Of a DNA stretch of 64,000 bases, positions 35,136-43,943 are shown piece by piece. The DNA is from an uncultured Candidatus Melainabacteria bacterium (GTDB taxonomy: Bacteria > Cyanobacteriota > Vampirovibrionia > Gastranaerophilales > Gastranaerophilaceae), in assembly GCA_934754505.1 (NCBI GenBank), contig CAKVIE010000008.1:39906-103905 (forward strand). Direction: 5' to 3'. Positions within the stretch are counted from its first letter, which is position 1, and each line of letters begins with the position of its first letter. The position numbers and the translations under genes are program-made. Below the pieces are notes generated by a model that ran no database searches, was not told the DNA's origin, and saw nothing but the letters and a program-made list of their open reading frames with translations.

Positions 35136-35165
35136 AAAGAAGCCCGATTTTTGTCGGACTTCTTT
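35136..35165 (-). terminator. Terminator after glgC
   Basis: The stem AAAGAAG/CTTCTTT continues, after one mismatch, as CCGA/TCGG with a 6-nt loop. A long T-run follows on the minus strand, between the glgC stop and the efflux promoter. Confidence 0.85.
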
Positions 35166-35186
35166 AATTTTTCAGTATTGAAATCT

Positions 35187-36422
35187 TTACAAGATAGCAC
35201 CTTTCGGAACAACCGTAACTCCGCCTGCCGAAACAATAAAGCCTCTTGCAATATCTTCATCTCTGTTGAAGCCTATTCTTGTATAAGGAGGAACTTCAAC
35301 GTTTTTGTCGATAATTGCCTTTTTAATTTCTGCATGACGACCGATATTAACGTTTTCCATCAATATACTTCCTGTTACGTTTGCGAAAGAGTTAATTCTT
35401 ACTTTCGGAGAAAGTACACATCTTGAAATACTTCCGCCTGAAATGATACAGCCTTCCGAAACCATTGAGTTTGTTGCCATACCGATTCTGTCGCCTTCTT
35501 CCCAAATGAATTTTGCCGGCGGATAGTTGTAATTGAACGTACGAAGCGGCCAATCTTCCGAATACAAATTGAGTTCGGGAGAATAGTCAAGCAAGTCCAT
35601 ATTTGCCTGCCAATAGCTGTCGATACTTCCGACATCTTTCCAATAACCCTTTTCTGACGGGCTCATTCCGTCAAATTCGTTTGTCGTAAAGTCATAGATG
35701 AAAATTCTTTCACCTTCGTTCAACATCTTCGGAATAATATTTTTTCCAAAGTCATGGTTTGAATTTTCAAGTTCTGCATCGATTTTAAGTTCATTTACCA
35801 ATTTATCGGTGTTAAATACATAGTTGCCCATTGAAGCCAAACACATATCAGGTCTTCCGGGGATTGATTTCGGTTTTTCTTTCGGTTTTTCAACAAATCC
35901 CGTACATCTCCAATCGTCATCAACCTCGATAATACCGAATTCGCTTGCTTCTTCAATAGGAATAGGAATTGCCGCAATCGTTAATGCTGCATCTTTTTCC
36001 TTGTGATAATTGAGCATCAAACGAACATCCATTTTGTAAATATGGTCGCCGCCGAAAACAAATACATAATCGGGGTTTTCATCATGAATGTGAGTAAGGT
36101 TTTGGAAAACAGCATCTGCCGTTCCCTTATACCAATGTCCGTCAGTTCTCATTTGAGCAGGCACTAAGTCAATATACTGACCGATTATCGGTGATAAAGG
36201 CCATCCTCTTGTAATGTGATGATTCAATGAATCTGATTTGTACTGCGTTAAAATTTTAATTTTGTGAAATCCCGAGTTCACAAAGTTGTTGATTACGAAG
36301 TCGATAATTCTATATCGTCCTCCGAACGGAACAGCCGGTTTCGCCCTGTCACGGGTCAACGGATAAAGTCTTCTTCCTTCACCTCCGGCGAGAATCATTG
36401 TTAAGCATTTGTCTGTCAGCAT
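35187..36422 (-). CDS. glgC: Glucose-1-phosphate adenylyltransferase (ADP-glucose pyrophosphorylase)
   Basis: A 411-residue GlgC. The nucleotidyltransferase domain opens with ILAGGEGRRLYPLTRDRAKPAVPFGG (about 11-36), followed by RIIDFVINN, HWYKGTADAVFQN (about 97-109), FGGDHIYKMD and EFGIIEVDDD...GFVEKP. The C-terminal left-handed beta-helix begins near residue 285 (SMVSEGCIISGGSISRCVLSPKVRI). The enzyme makes ADP-glucose from ATP and glucose-1-phosphate, the committed step of glycogen synthesis. AGAGG lies about 10 nt before the ATG. It lies 42 bp after lepA on the same strand. Allosteric type (cyanobacterial 3-PGA versus other) cannot be judged securely. Confidence 0.95.
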   Translation of the reverse strand: MLTDKCLTMILAGGEGRRLYPLTRDRAKPAVPFGGRYRIIDFVINNFVNSGFHKIKILTQYKSDSLNHHITRGWPLSPIIGQYIDLVPAQMRTDGHWYKGTADAVFQNLTHIHDENPDYVFVFGGDHIYKMDVRLMLNYHKEKDAALTIAAIPIPIEEASEFGIIEVDDDWRCTGFVEKPKEKPKSIPGRPDMCLASMGNYVFNTDKLVNELKIDAELENSNHDFGKNIIPKMLNEGERIFIYDFTTNEFDGMSPSEKGYWKDVGSIDSYWQANMDLLDYSPELNLYSEDWPLRTFNYNYPPAKFIWEEGDRIGMATNSMVSEGCIISGGSISRCVLSPKVRINSFANVTGSILMENVNIGRHAEIKKAIIDKNVEVPPYTRIGFNRDEDIARGFIVSAGGVTVVPKGAIL

Positions 36423-36464
36423 TTTGTTCGTACCTCTCGTTTTCTGCTTTTTATTTGTGTAACA

Positions 36465-38267
36465 TTAATCTTCTTCTAAACTTAATACGGCCATGAAAGC
36501 TTCTTGCGGAACTTCAACTCGTCCGACAGCCTTCATTCGTTTTTTACCTCGTTTTTGCTTTTCGAGCAATTTACGTTTTCTTGTAATATCACCGCCGTAA
36601 CATTTGTCTAAAACGCTTTTTCTCATTGCTTTGATATTCGTTCTTGCTATAATTCTGCCACCTACCGCCGCTTGAATTGCTACTTCAAACATCTGTTTCG
36701 GAATAATATCTTTTAATTTTGCCGTAAGTTTTTGACCTACATAGAATGCGTTATCTTTGTGAACTATTGCACTTAATGCATCTACAACTTCTCCTGCAAG
36801 CAATATGTCCAATTTGACTAAGTCTGCTCGTCTGTAATCACAAAATTCGTAATCAAGGCTCGCATATCCTTTGGAACGTGACTTCAGCTGGTCATAAAAA
36901 TCTGTTATGACTTCACTCAACGGAATATCATATTCCAAATTTACTCTTATTTTATCAAGATATTGCATATTTTTAAAGATGCCACGCTTAGTTTGTGACA
37001 ATTCCATAAGAGAACCCACGTATTCATTGGGTGTTATAATGTTTACATTTACATAAGGTTCTTCTATATAATCACGATACTGAGCATCGGGTAAATTTGC
37101 AGGATTGTCGATGTCTATTACTTCTCCATTGGTTTTATGTACTTTATAAATTACACTCGGTGCCGTTGTAACAAGAGAAATATTATATTCTCTTTCCAAA
37201 CGTTCTTGTGCAATCTCCATGTGTAACATGCCCAAAAATCCGCATCTGAAACCAAATCCTAAAGCTGATGAAGTTTCAGGTTCAAAAGTAATACTCGAAT
37301 CGTTCAATTTTAATTTTTCAAGAGCCTCTTTCAAATCCGCATACTGGTCGTTTTCAACGGGATAAAGTCCCGAAAAGACCATCGGCAATGCCTCTTTATA
37401 TCCTGCAAGTGCTTCTGTCGCAGGGTATTCTACGTGAGTAACCGTATCTCCGACAAATCTTGTTATCTCTTTGATAGAAGCGGCAAAATAGCCTACATCG
37501 CCCGTTTTAAGCTCTTGAACAGGAACTCTTTTCGGATTCAAATAACCGAGTTCAACAATTTCAAACTCTTTATCGGTTGCCATAAATCTGATTTTATCAC
37601 CGTTTTTAATTGAACCGTCAACAACCTTGAAGAAACAAACCGTTCCCAAATATTGGTCGTAAGCACTGTCAAAAACCAATGCTCTCAAAGGTTTATGAGA
37701 TGTATCTTCAGGTGCTGGAACATATTTTACAACAGCTTCCAAAACATCTTCAACGCCCGTGCCGTCTTTCGCACTCACAGGAATTGCCATTGAACCGTCT
37801 ATTCCCAAAATTTCTTCGATTTCTTGACGGACACCCTCTACATCAGCTGACGGCAAGTCAATTTTATTAATTACGGGAATGATTTCCAAATCCTGTTCCA
37901 TTGCAAGATAAACATTTGCAAGCGTTTGAGCCTCAACACCCTGAGTTGCATCAACAATCAGCAAAGCACCTTCGCAAGCTGCCAAAGAACGAGAAACTTC
38001 ATAAGAAAAATCAACGTGCCCCGGAGTATCAATCAAGTTCAAAACGTAATCTTTACCGTCTTGAGCCTTATAATTCATTCTTGCGGCATTAAGTTTAATT
38101 GTAATACCACGTTCACGCTCGATATCCATTGTATCGAGAAGCTGCTCTTGCATATCTCTTTTTGCAATAGTGCCTGTTTTTTCCAAAAGCCTGTCTGCCA
38201 AGGTCGATTTGCCATGGTCAATATGTGCTATAATACAAAAATTTCGTACATTATCTATTCGTTTCAT
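36465..38267 (-). CDS. lepA: Elongation factor 4 (LepA) GTPase
   Basis: A 600-residue LepA of standard length. The GTPase motifs are AHIDHGKSTLADRLL (G1), RGITIKL (G2), DTPGHVDFSYEV (G3), NKIDLPSADVE (G4) and SAKDGTG (G5). The EF-G-like domains and the LepA-specific C-terminal domain follow (ARTNIKAMRKSVLDKCYGGDITRKRKLLEKQK). It acts on the ribosome during translation under stress. There is no Shine-Dalgarno before the ATG; instead a promoter with its -10 only 7 nt upstream suggests a leaderless or near-leaderless message. Confidence 0.97.
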   Translation of the reverse strand: MKRIDNVRNFCIIAHIDHGKSTLADRLLEKTGTIAKRDMQEQLLDTMDIERERGITIKLNAARMNYKAQDGKDYVLNLIDTPGHVDFSYEVSRSLAACEGALLIVDATQGVEAQTLANVYLAMEQDLEIIPVINKIDLPSADVEGVRQEIEEILGIDGSMAIPVSAKDGTGVEDVLEAVVKYVPAPEDTSHKPLRALVFDSAYDQYLGTVCFFKVVDGSIKNGDKIRFMATDKEFEIVELGYLNPKRVPVQELKTGDVGYFAASIKEITRFVGDTVTHVEYPATEALAGYKEALPMVFSGLYPVENDQYADLKEALEKLKLNDSSITFEPETSSALGFGFRCGFLGMLHMEIAQERLEREYNISLVTTAPSVIYKVHKTNGEVIDIDNPANLPDAQYRDYIEEPYVNVNIITPNEYVGSLMELSQTKRGIFKNMQYLDKIRVNLEYDIPLSEVITDFYDQLKSRSKGYASLDYEFCDYRRADLVKLDILLAGEVVDALSAIVHKDNAFYVGQKLTAKLKDIIPKQMFEVAIQAAVGGRIIARTNIKAMRKSVLDKCYGGDITRKRKLLEKQKRGKKRMKAVGRVEVPQEAFMAVLSLEED

Positions 38268-38274
38268 AATGCAA

Positions 38275-38303
38275 AGTATAACCCGAACTCAAAATATTTC
38301 CAA
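38275..38303 (-). promoter_or_regulatory. lepA promoter adjacent to the start codon
   Basis: On the minus strand TTGGAA and TATACT are separated by 17 nt. The -10 ends 7 nt before the lepA ATG, leaving essentially no 5' untranslated region. Confidence 0.6.
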
Positions 38304-38316
38304 TAGTCTAAAAAAA

Positions 38317-38943
38317 CTAATATATTATAGACGGAAATTCTTTTTCCGTATGCAAAGAACCGCCGCCGCAAGTATATTCAATAACTTTCAAGAAAAATTC
38401 TTTCGCAGCAAACTGCTGATTAATCGTGTGAATTTCATTGGACAAATGTCTTACTCTCATTTCACAAGATTCGTTTTTATTGGCAGGAACATATAAAGAT
38501 GCAACTTCCGCATCAAGAAGTTTTGCAAGATAATTTTCGGGATTATCACCGATTATTTTTATACAGTCACCTTTTGTTGCCAAAATTCTGTGACAAATGC
38601 TTTTTTTACCGTCCTGTCTGTGCAAAGCAAGAGGTTTGTCGTTTGTCACCATTGTAAAACCGACTTTTTGCCACAAAACAGACAATACAATCGATTTCGT
38701 CGATTTGTCTTTCAAACAATAGATATTATCAATATTTATACCTCTTGCGGAAAATGTTTGTCTGAAATAGTCAGCCAAAGATTCCATGCTGTAATAAACA
38801 TCATTAAAAATCTCATCGGCAAGTGCACTCGAGTTTTTGAAGTCGTTATATTGCGAAAACATATGTGACGCAACATCATTAATTCTCTCTAACGCTACCG
38901 AAGTCTGTCTTGAATTGTTTAAGCCTGTAAAATTATTTTCCAA
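38317..38943 (-). CDS. Conserved-looking protein of unknown function (208 aa)
   Basis: No family is recognised. The start is a TTG preceded by AAGGA with 6 nt spacing; no in-frame ATG offers a better site near the N-terminus. The soluble product has a helical first third (ALERINDVASHMFSQYNDF), a central mixed region with DKSTKSIVLSVLWQKVGFTMVTN, and ends in a TCGGGSLHTEKEFPSIIY tail. There is no signal peptide or membrane span. It lies 49 bp upstream of lepA on the same strand, but lepA has its own promoter. Function is unknown. Confidence 0.65.
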   Translation of the reverse strand: MENNFTGLNNSRQTSVALERINDVASHMFSQYNDFKNSSALADEIFNDVYYSMESLADYFRQTFSARGINIDNIYCLKDKSTKSIVLSVLWQKVGFTMVTNDKPLALHRQDGKKSICHRILATKGDCIKIIGDNPENYLAKLLDAEVASLYVPANKNESCEMRVRHLSNEIHTINQQFAAKEFFLKVIEYTCGGGSLHTEKEFPSIIY

Positions 38944-39077
38944 ACCGATTCCTTACTTATTTTTTCTTTGAACATATTTTAATATTTTTTTCGAAAAATT
39001 AAAATACTCAAAGTGCCGTATTTTCAATTCCTGTCAGTATTCTTATTTTAGAAGGATATTGAAAAACCTTGCGAGAT

Positions 39078-39106
39078 TTGTATCATGTCCGTATTTTTGA
39101 TATAAT
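39078..39106 (+). promoter_or_regulatory. Probable promoter of the formyltransferase cluster
   Basis: TTGTAT and a perfect TATAAT are separated by 17 nt, about 64 nt before the ATG at 39170. A second TTGACT overlaps its end. AAGGGAT serves as ribosome site. Confidence 0.5.
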
Positions 39107-39169
39107 TGACTTATATTTTACGCATAACATAAATAATATGCAAGCAAAACATAAGGGATAAATAATTTA

Positions 39170-40114
39170 ATGCCAAAAGTTGTCATAGTCGGATACGAAC
39201 AAATGTTTGCAAACCTTATTTCAGGCTGTATTTCCGCAGGTTATACTCCTGTCGGGGTTTTGAGGTATGAAAAAACAAAATTTAACCCGATTTTACTTGC
39301 CGTAAAAGATTTTATACTTCCGAGCAAGGATAAAGCCTTTATTTCAGGCTATGACCTTTATGAAATCAATGCCAGAAGCGTCAACAGTGAAGAATTTCGC
39401 AAAGAGCTTATCAGACTTAATGTTGATATCGTTTTCATTGCGGCTTGGGGAGAAAAATTTTCAAAAGAAACAATAAACATTCCCAAAATTGCAACAATCA
39501 ACTGCCACCCGTCGCTTTTGCCGAAATACAGAGGACCTAACCCATACGCACAAGTGATTTTAAACGGCGAAACAAAAACCGGAATAACTTTTCACCTTGT
39601 TGATGAAAACTATGACACAGGAGCGATTTTATCCCAAACAGAAGTCGAAATAAGACCTGACGATACAGGCGGTTCGCTAAAAACAAGATGCACGAAAACC
39701 GCAAATGCAGCCGTCGGTAAACTGCTTTTACAAATGGACAATGAAATGATTGTTCCCGTAAATCAAAAAGAGGAATTAGCCTCTTATCAACCGCAAATAA
39801 CAGAAAAAGATGTCCTTATAAATTTTGAACATTCGGCAGAACTTATCGACAGACAAATAAGGGCTTTCGAGCCATGGTCAAAATGTTATATTCCGCATAA
39901 AAATGTTTATTTCACATTTAAAAATCATAAAATTGTTGACGAAACCTGCGACATGCCCGCAAAACTTGTAGATTTTAACGACAAAGAGCTTTATATTATT
40001 ACAGGAGATAAGAAGATTATGCAATTTTCGGGAATAAAAATATACAAGCATTCGAGGCTGTTTACAAAACTTTATACCGCATTCCGCCTAAAAAACGGAG
40101 ATATAATGGAATAG
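39170..40114 (+). CDS. Formyltransferase of the methionyl-tRNA formyltransferase (Fmt) superfamily
   Basis: A 314-residue protein with an N-terminal formyl-THF transferase domain: catalytic triad Asn111 and His113 in TINCHPSLLPKYRGPNPY, and Asp149 in VDENYDTGAIL. The C-terminal segment (about 205-305) fits an Fmt-type OB-like domain. The first 60 residues differ from canonical Fmt, which normally shows a conserved TPxFA...QPDRPxGRG region. Here it reads VGVLRYEKTKFNPILLAVKDF, so the substrate may be a sugar nucleotide amine or another acceptor rather than initiator tRNA. It heads a run of plus-strand genes. Confidence 0.75.
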   Translation: MPKVVIVGYEQMFANLISGCISAGYTPVGVLRYEKTKFNPILLAVKDFILPSKDKAFISGYDLYEINARSVNSEEFRKELIRLNVDIVFIAAWGEKFSKETINIPKIATINCHPSLLPKYRGPNPYAQVILNGETKTGITFHLVDENYDTGAILSQTEVEIRPDDTGGSLKTRCTKTANAAVGKLLLQMDNEMIVPVNQKEELASYQPQITEKDVLINFEHSAELIDRQIRAFEPWSKCYIPHKNVYFTFKNHKIVDETCDMPAKLVDFNDKELYIITGDKKIMQFSGIKIYKHSRLFTKLYTAFRLKNGDIME

Positions 40115-40177
40115 AGAAAAATTCAAGAAAAAAAACTGACAAAATGATATACTAAAGAAAAAAACAAAAGAGGATAT

Positions 40178-41005
40178 ATGCTTAATTTAAAAGCGATTTA
40201 CGAAGTAATAACATATTCGATAGGTGATACGAAAGCAGGAACCAAAATGGGTAAACTGCAAGTTAGAAACACCGAAGACGGAACGATTTTGAACTGTATT
40301 ATGTGGGAAGAAACCATAAACAGATTGAGCGATAAATTGTTCAGATGCGGAAACAAAATAAAGATTTTGCAAGGTACATATAACGAGAAGTACAACAACA
40401 GCTTGATTTCAGATATAGAACTTGTTGAAGAAGGCAAATCAGGTTTGACGGAAGAAGAAAGAGAAAAACTTTTCGGAGAAATTTGCGACAGAGTTGCATC
40501 GTTTGAAGATAAAAAATTGCAAACATTCATAGCAGGTTTGTTAAAAGAATACGAAGAAAAAATCAAAACGATACCTGCTGCAAAAATGATGCATCATAAC
40601 TATTTAGGCGGTTTGCTTGAGCATTCTTATGAATGTATGAAAATTGCCGAAAAGGTAACGGAGATGTTTCCGCAAAAACTCAATAGAGAAGAAGTTATCG
40701 CAGCAAGTATAATCCACGATTTGGGTAAAATTTTCGAATACAAAATTAATGAAGATTCGGGAATTATTGATTATGTTGAAGACTTTTATTCAACATGGAT
40801 TTCTCACTCACAATGGGGCTTTACAAAGTGCATGAACGGAGGATTTCCGAGAATTGCCAAAATGATAGCCGCACACCACGGCAGAATGGATTGGGGTTCA
40901 ATGATTGATTTAAACCAAAAAGATTTAGAACCTTATGTTTACGCACTTCATCACATTGACGATTTGTCGGCAAAGTTCGGCAAAACGGCAGTTGCAGATT
41001 TATAG
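40178..41005 (+). CDS. YhaM-like OB-fold/HD-domain 3'-5' exoribonuclease
   Basis: A 275-residue protein with an N-terminal OB-fold (about 10-80, KMGKLQVRNTEDGTILNCIMWEE) and a C-terminal HD domain. The metal ligands are visible: His139-His140 and His149 in MMHHNYLGGLLEHS, His180-Asp181 in SIIHDLGK, AHHGR, and HHIDDLSAKFG. This architecture and motif spacing match the YhaM family, which trims RNA and sometimes DNA ends 3' to 5'. AAGAGGAT precedes the ATG. It is slightly shorter than typical YhaM (about 310 residues). Biological target unknown. Confidence 0.85.
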   Translation: MLNLKAIYEVITYSIGDTKAGTKMGKLQVRNTEDGTILNCIMWEETINRLSDKLFRCGNKIKILQGTYNEKYNNSLISDIELVEEGKSGLTEEEREKLFGEICDRVASFEDKKLQTFIAGLLKEYEEKIKTIPAAKMMHHNYLGGLLEHSYECMKIAEKVTEMFPQKLNREEVIAASIIHDLGKIFEYKINEDSGIIDYVEDFYSTWISHSQWGFTKCMNGGFPRIAKMIAAHHGRMDWGSMIDLNQKDLEPYVYALHHIDDLSAKFGKTAVADL

Positions 41006-41031
41006 ACAATTAATTTTACGGAGAAAATATT

Positions 41032-41718
41032 ATGAAAAAGTTATTTCAAATTTTACTTGTTATGGCAGCGATGAGCGGCTTAACAGTATGTGCGGCACCT
41101 TTAAAAGCAGATGTCAGCAGCGAACATATTCCGGCAGGAACAGTCATTGCCGTAAAAACGGTTGATTGCACAGACAGCAGCAAAGCAGCAGCTTATGACA
41201 GATTTGACGTAATGACTCTTGCAGACATCATTGCAGGTGACAAAATGATTTTGCCGAAAGGAACAATTATTCGAGGCTCAGTCAGATTTGTTCAACCGAC
41301 AAGAATGTTATCGAGAGATGCCGTTGTTTATGTAAAATTTGACCATTTGGTAAGCCCGACAGGCGACCAAATTCCCGTTTCATTAGCATTGCATTCAACC
41401 GAAATAATGACTGATGACGGAGGATTAGGACACAACGGAAACTACAAAACGGCAAGTAAACAAAATGTCGATAATGCAGGAAAAATCATTAAAAATATGA
41501 CAAAATGGGGCATTACGACAGGTGAAAAAGCTTGGAACGGCTGGCCGAAATATATTTTAACACCGTTCAGCTCAACTTTGTCAGTACCCACATCAGGATT
41601 ATATCTTATGGGCGATCAAGTTGTTGATTTATTCAAAAAAGGCAGCGATATAACAATTAATCAAGGCGAAACAATCAACCTTATGTTCATTCAAGGCGTT
41701 GATGTTCCGACACACTAA
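41032..41718 (+). CDS. Exported protein of unknown function (228 aa)
   Basis: Residues 1-21 are a signal peptide (MKKLFQILLVMAAMSGLTVCA); the cysteine is followed by AAP, so a lipoprotein is possible but the lipobox (LTVC) is imperfect. The mature part begins SSEHIPAGTVIAVKTVDCTDSSKA and includes DKMILPKGTIIRGSVRFVQP. This is the IPAGTxIxV...LPKGTxIxGxV pattern of beta-rich periplasmic domains seen in VirB10/TrbI-type and SH3-like envelope proteins. The similarity is a pattern, not a firm family. A GGAG site lies about 8 nt before the ATG. Its stop overlaps the CinA-like gene (TAATG). Confidence 0.75.
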   Translation: MKKLFQILLVMAAMSGLTVCAAPLKADVSSEHIPAGTVIAVKTVDCTDSSKAAAYDRFDVMTLADIIAGDKMILPKGTIIRGSVRFVQPTRMLSRDAVVYVKFDHLVSPTGDQIPVSLALHSTEIMTDDGGLGHNGNYKTASKQNVDNAGKIIKNMTKWGITTGEKAWNGWPKYILTPFSSTLSVPTSGLYLMGDQVVDLFKKGSDITINQGETINLMFIQGVDVPTH

Positions 41719-42248
41719 TGATGAAAAATCTTTTTATAAATTTTGCGAAAATAGTTGAAATAATAACCGAAAATCCTTTCCCCGAAAACAAAATCGGGGA
41801 AATTTTACGAGAAAGAAATCAAACTCTTTCGACGACGGAATCCTGCACAGGCGGACTTGTAAGTTCGCTTTTGACAGATGTTTCGGGAAGCTCGGAATAC
41901 ATTTTCTCAAATTTTGTAACGTATTCAAATGAGGCAAAAATGAAATACCTCGGAGTAAAAAAAGAAACTCTTGAAAAATACGGTGCAGTAAGCGAACAAA
42001 CAGCAGGAGAAATGGCGGAAGGGCTTTTGAAAGCAACGGGAACGACCTTTGCTATGGCAACAACAGGAATAGCAGGTCCGACAGGCGGTAGTGACGAAAA
42101 ACCCGTCGGTCTTATGTATATCGGTCTTTCAGACGGAATCAACACAAAAGTTGTAGAAGTTCTTCAACCGTCGGTTTTGCAAAGACGCTTGATGAAAATT
42201 GCATTTGCAAAAGAAGCATTAAAAGAACTGTATTTTTTTATAAAGTGA
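41718..42248 (+). CDS. CinA C-terminal domain protein (nicotinamide-nucleotide amidase, PncC-like)
   Basis: A 176-residue stand-alone CinA-C/PncC domain: TTESCTGGLVSSLLTDVSGSSEYI (about 38-61), NEAKMKYLGVKKETLEKYGAVSEQTA, and FAMATTGIAGPTGGSDEKPVGLMYIGLSD (about 110-139). Enzymes of this family hydrolyse NMN to nicotinate mononucleotide and ammonia for NAD recycling. A 25-residue N-terminal extension precedes the domain. Two successive ATG codons (41718 and 41721) overlap the previous stop, so translation is probably coupled. The N-terminal CinA molybdopterin-like domain is absent, as in the short family members. Confidence 0.9.
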   Translation: MMKNLFINFAKIVEIITENPFPENKIGEILRERNQTLSTTESCTGGLVSSLLTDVSGSSEYIFSNFVTYSNEAKMKYLGVKKETLEKYGAVSEQTAGEMAEGLLKATGTTFAMATTGIAGPTGGSDEKPVGLMYIGLSDGINTKVVEVLQPSVLQRRLMKIAFAKEALKELYFFIK

Positions 42249-42255
42249 GGCAAAA

Positions 42256-43251
42256 ATGAGAAAAATAACATTAATAAACGGTGACGGAATAGGACCTGAA
42301 ATCAGCGATGCGGTTATGAAAATTATAAAAGCCGCAGGTTTGGAAATTGATTGGGATATTCAAACAGCAGGTGCAGAAGTTGCGGAAAAAGAAGGAACGC
42401 CGCTTCCGAGCAGAGTAATCGACTCCATAAAAAAGAATAAAATTGCACTCAAAGCTCCTGTAACAACCCCTATCGGCAAAGGTTTCAGAAGTGTAAACGT
42501 ACAACTTCGAAAAGAACTTGATTTGTATGCAAATTTAAGACCTTGCAAAAATTTTGAAGGTATCAAAACAGCTTTTGACAATGTTGATTTGGTTGTAGTG
42601 AGAGAAAATACCGAAGATTTATATGCCGGTATTGAAAGAATGGTGGACGAAAATACCGCCGAAAGTATTAAAATCATTACAAGAAAAGCATCGGAAAGAA
42701 TTGCAGAATTTGCTTTCAAATATGCGGTTGATAACGGAAGAAAAATGGTACATGCCGTATCAAAAGCTAATATTATGAAGTTTTCCGACGGATTGTTTTT
42801 AGAATGCTGCAGAAAAATAGCAGAAAAATATCCGACAATAGAATACAAAGAAATTTTGGTTGATAATCTTTGTATGCAGCTTGTTCAAAACCCTGAAAAA
42901 TTTGATGTACTTGTACTTCCGAATTTATATGGAGATATTGTTTCGGACTTAACAGCAGGATTAACGGGCGGTTTAGGACTTGCAAGAGGGGCAAACATAG
43001 GTCTTGAATGTGCAGTTTTTGAACCTGTTCACGGCTCAGCCCCCGACATAAAAGGTCAAAATAAAGCAAATCCGTCAGCACTTCTCTTGAGTGCGGTTGA
43101 AATGCTTAAATATATTGGCGAAAGAGATTATGCCGAAAAAATTGAAAAGGCTCTTTTAAAAACCTTAAAAGAGGGAAAAGTTTTAACGGCGGATTTAGGC
43201 GGAACAGCTACTACAACTGAATTTACAGATGCAGTAATCAAAAATTTATAA
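42256..43251 (+). CDS. NAD-type isocitrate/isopropylmalate dehydrogenase family enzyme
   Basis: A 331-residue beta-decarboxylating dehydrogenase. Signatures are INGDGIGPEISDAV (7-20), PIGKGFRSVNVQLRKELDLYANLRPCK (substrate loop, Ser79), VVRENTEDLYAGIE (114-127), LVDNLCMQLVQNPEKFDVLVLPNLYGDIVSDL (metal Asp residues) and EPVHGSAPDIKGQNKANP (cofactor loop). RENTEDLYAGIE and the RSVN substrate loop point to NAD-dependent isocitrate (or homoisocitrate) dehydrogenase rather than LeuB. The aspartate-type cofactor loop, rather than K-Y, suggests NAD. It lies 7 bp after the CinA-like gene with GAGG before ATG. A LeuC-like dehydratase elsewhere in the window could act in the same route. Confidence 0.9.
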   Translation: MRKITLINGDGIGPEISDAVMKIIKAAGLEIDWDIQTAGAEVAEKEGTPLPSRVIDSIKKNKIALKAPVTTPIGKGFRSVNVQLRKELDLYANLRPCKNFEGIKTAFDNVDLVVVRENTEDLYAGIERMVDENTAESIKIITRKASERIAEFAFKYAVDNGRKMVHAVSKANIMKFSDGLFLECCRKIAEKYPTIEYKEILVDNLCMQLVQNPEKFDVLVLPNLYGDIVSDLTAGLTGGLGLARGANIGLECAVFEPVHGSAPDIKGQNKANPSALLLSAVEMLKYIGERDYAEKIEKALLKTLKEGKVLTADLGGTATTTEFTDAVIKNL

Positions 43252-43270
43252 TTTTTACGAATTAAATTTT

Positions 43271-43909
43271 TTATTTCGGAATAGCGGTTACAAAACAAGT
43301 AATATCGTCTATTCCGAATTTTTTAAGCTCTGAAATAATTTCCCGCAAAGTAGTTCCTGTCGTAGAAATATCGTCTAAAATTAAAACAGGTTCAGCGATT
43401 TTTTTTGTTAAAGTAAAAGCACCTTTGAGATTTTCTTCACGTTGTTTACGATTTAGCTTATATTGAGGGGCAGTTTCACGATTTCTGATAAGCGATTTTT
43501 TATCAAAACCATAGCCCATAAGTTTTGAAAAATGTTCGGCAACCAAATCCATGTGATTATAATTGCGTTTTCGAGCCTTTGAATAGAACATCGGAGTCGG
43601 AATAACCGTATATTTTTTCTTTGAAATATCCAAGTTTTGCCAAAAATTAACCATAATTTGTGCTTGGTATTTTGCAAGTTCTTTTTTATTGTGAAATTTT
43701 ACGGCACGAATTAATTTTTGAGGAATATCCTCGTAAACCGTTGCAGAATAAACATTTACGCCGTCTATCATAAAAACGGGAGATAGAGAAAGATATTCGA
43801 CTTTTGAAAAGCAGTTATCGCAAAACTCACTATTTTCAGTCATTTTAGAACAAAAGTAACATTTTTTATCATAAATTAAATCAAGTAGTTTTTTCAAAAT
43901 ATTTATCAT
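43271..43909 (-). CDS. comF: ComF-family phosphoribosyltransferase-like protein
   Basis: The 212-residue product has the ComF layout: an N-terminal zinc-finger pair (CYFC at 17-20 and CDNC at 30-33), a middle VIPTPMFYSKARKRNYN, RNRETAPQYKLNRKQREENLKGAF, and the C-terminal PRPP-binding loop VLILDDISTTGTTLREI. ComF proteins are needed for DNA uptake in competent bacteria. An earlier in-frame ATG would overlap the divergent rseP start; the ATG chosen has a perfect TATAAT ending 6 nt upstream and no Shine-Dalgarno, implying a leaderless mRNA. Confidence 0.9.
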   Translation of the reverse strand: MINILKKLLDLIYDKKCYFCSKMTENSEFCDNCFSKVEYLSLSPVFMIDGVNVYSATVYEDIPQKLIRAVKFHNKKELAKYQAQIMVNFWQNLDISKKKYTVIPTPMFYSKARKRNYNHMDLVAEHFSKLMGYGFDKKSLIRNRETAPQYKLNRKQREENLKGAFTLTKKIAEPVLILDDISTTGTTLREIISELKKFGIDDITCFVTAIPK

Positions 43910-43915
43910 ACAATT

Positions 43916-43921
43916 ATTATA
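43916..43921 (-). promoter_or_regulatory. -10 box of comF, leaderless arrangement
   Basis: A perfect TATAAT on the minus strand ends 6 nt before the comF ATG, the same spacing as in the cyclo-ligase gene. No good -35 is seen at 17 nt. Confidence 0.5.
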
Positions 43922-43943
43922 TAGAAATTTTGGAGAAATGCAC

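Noticed and set aside
43938..43943. ATG two codons upstream as the rseP start
   Set aside because: It leaves only 2 nt between GGAG and the ATG; the GTG at 43944 has proper spacing and gives the usual MNIIIMIL-type N-terminus.
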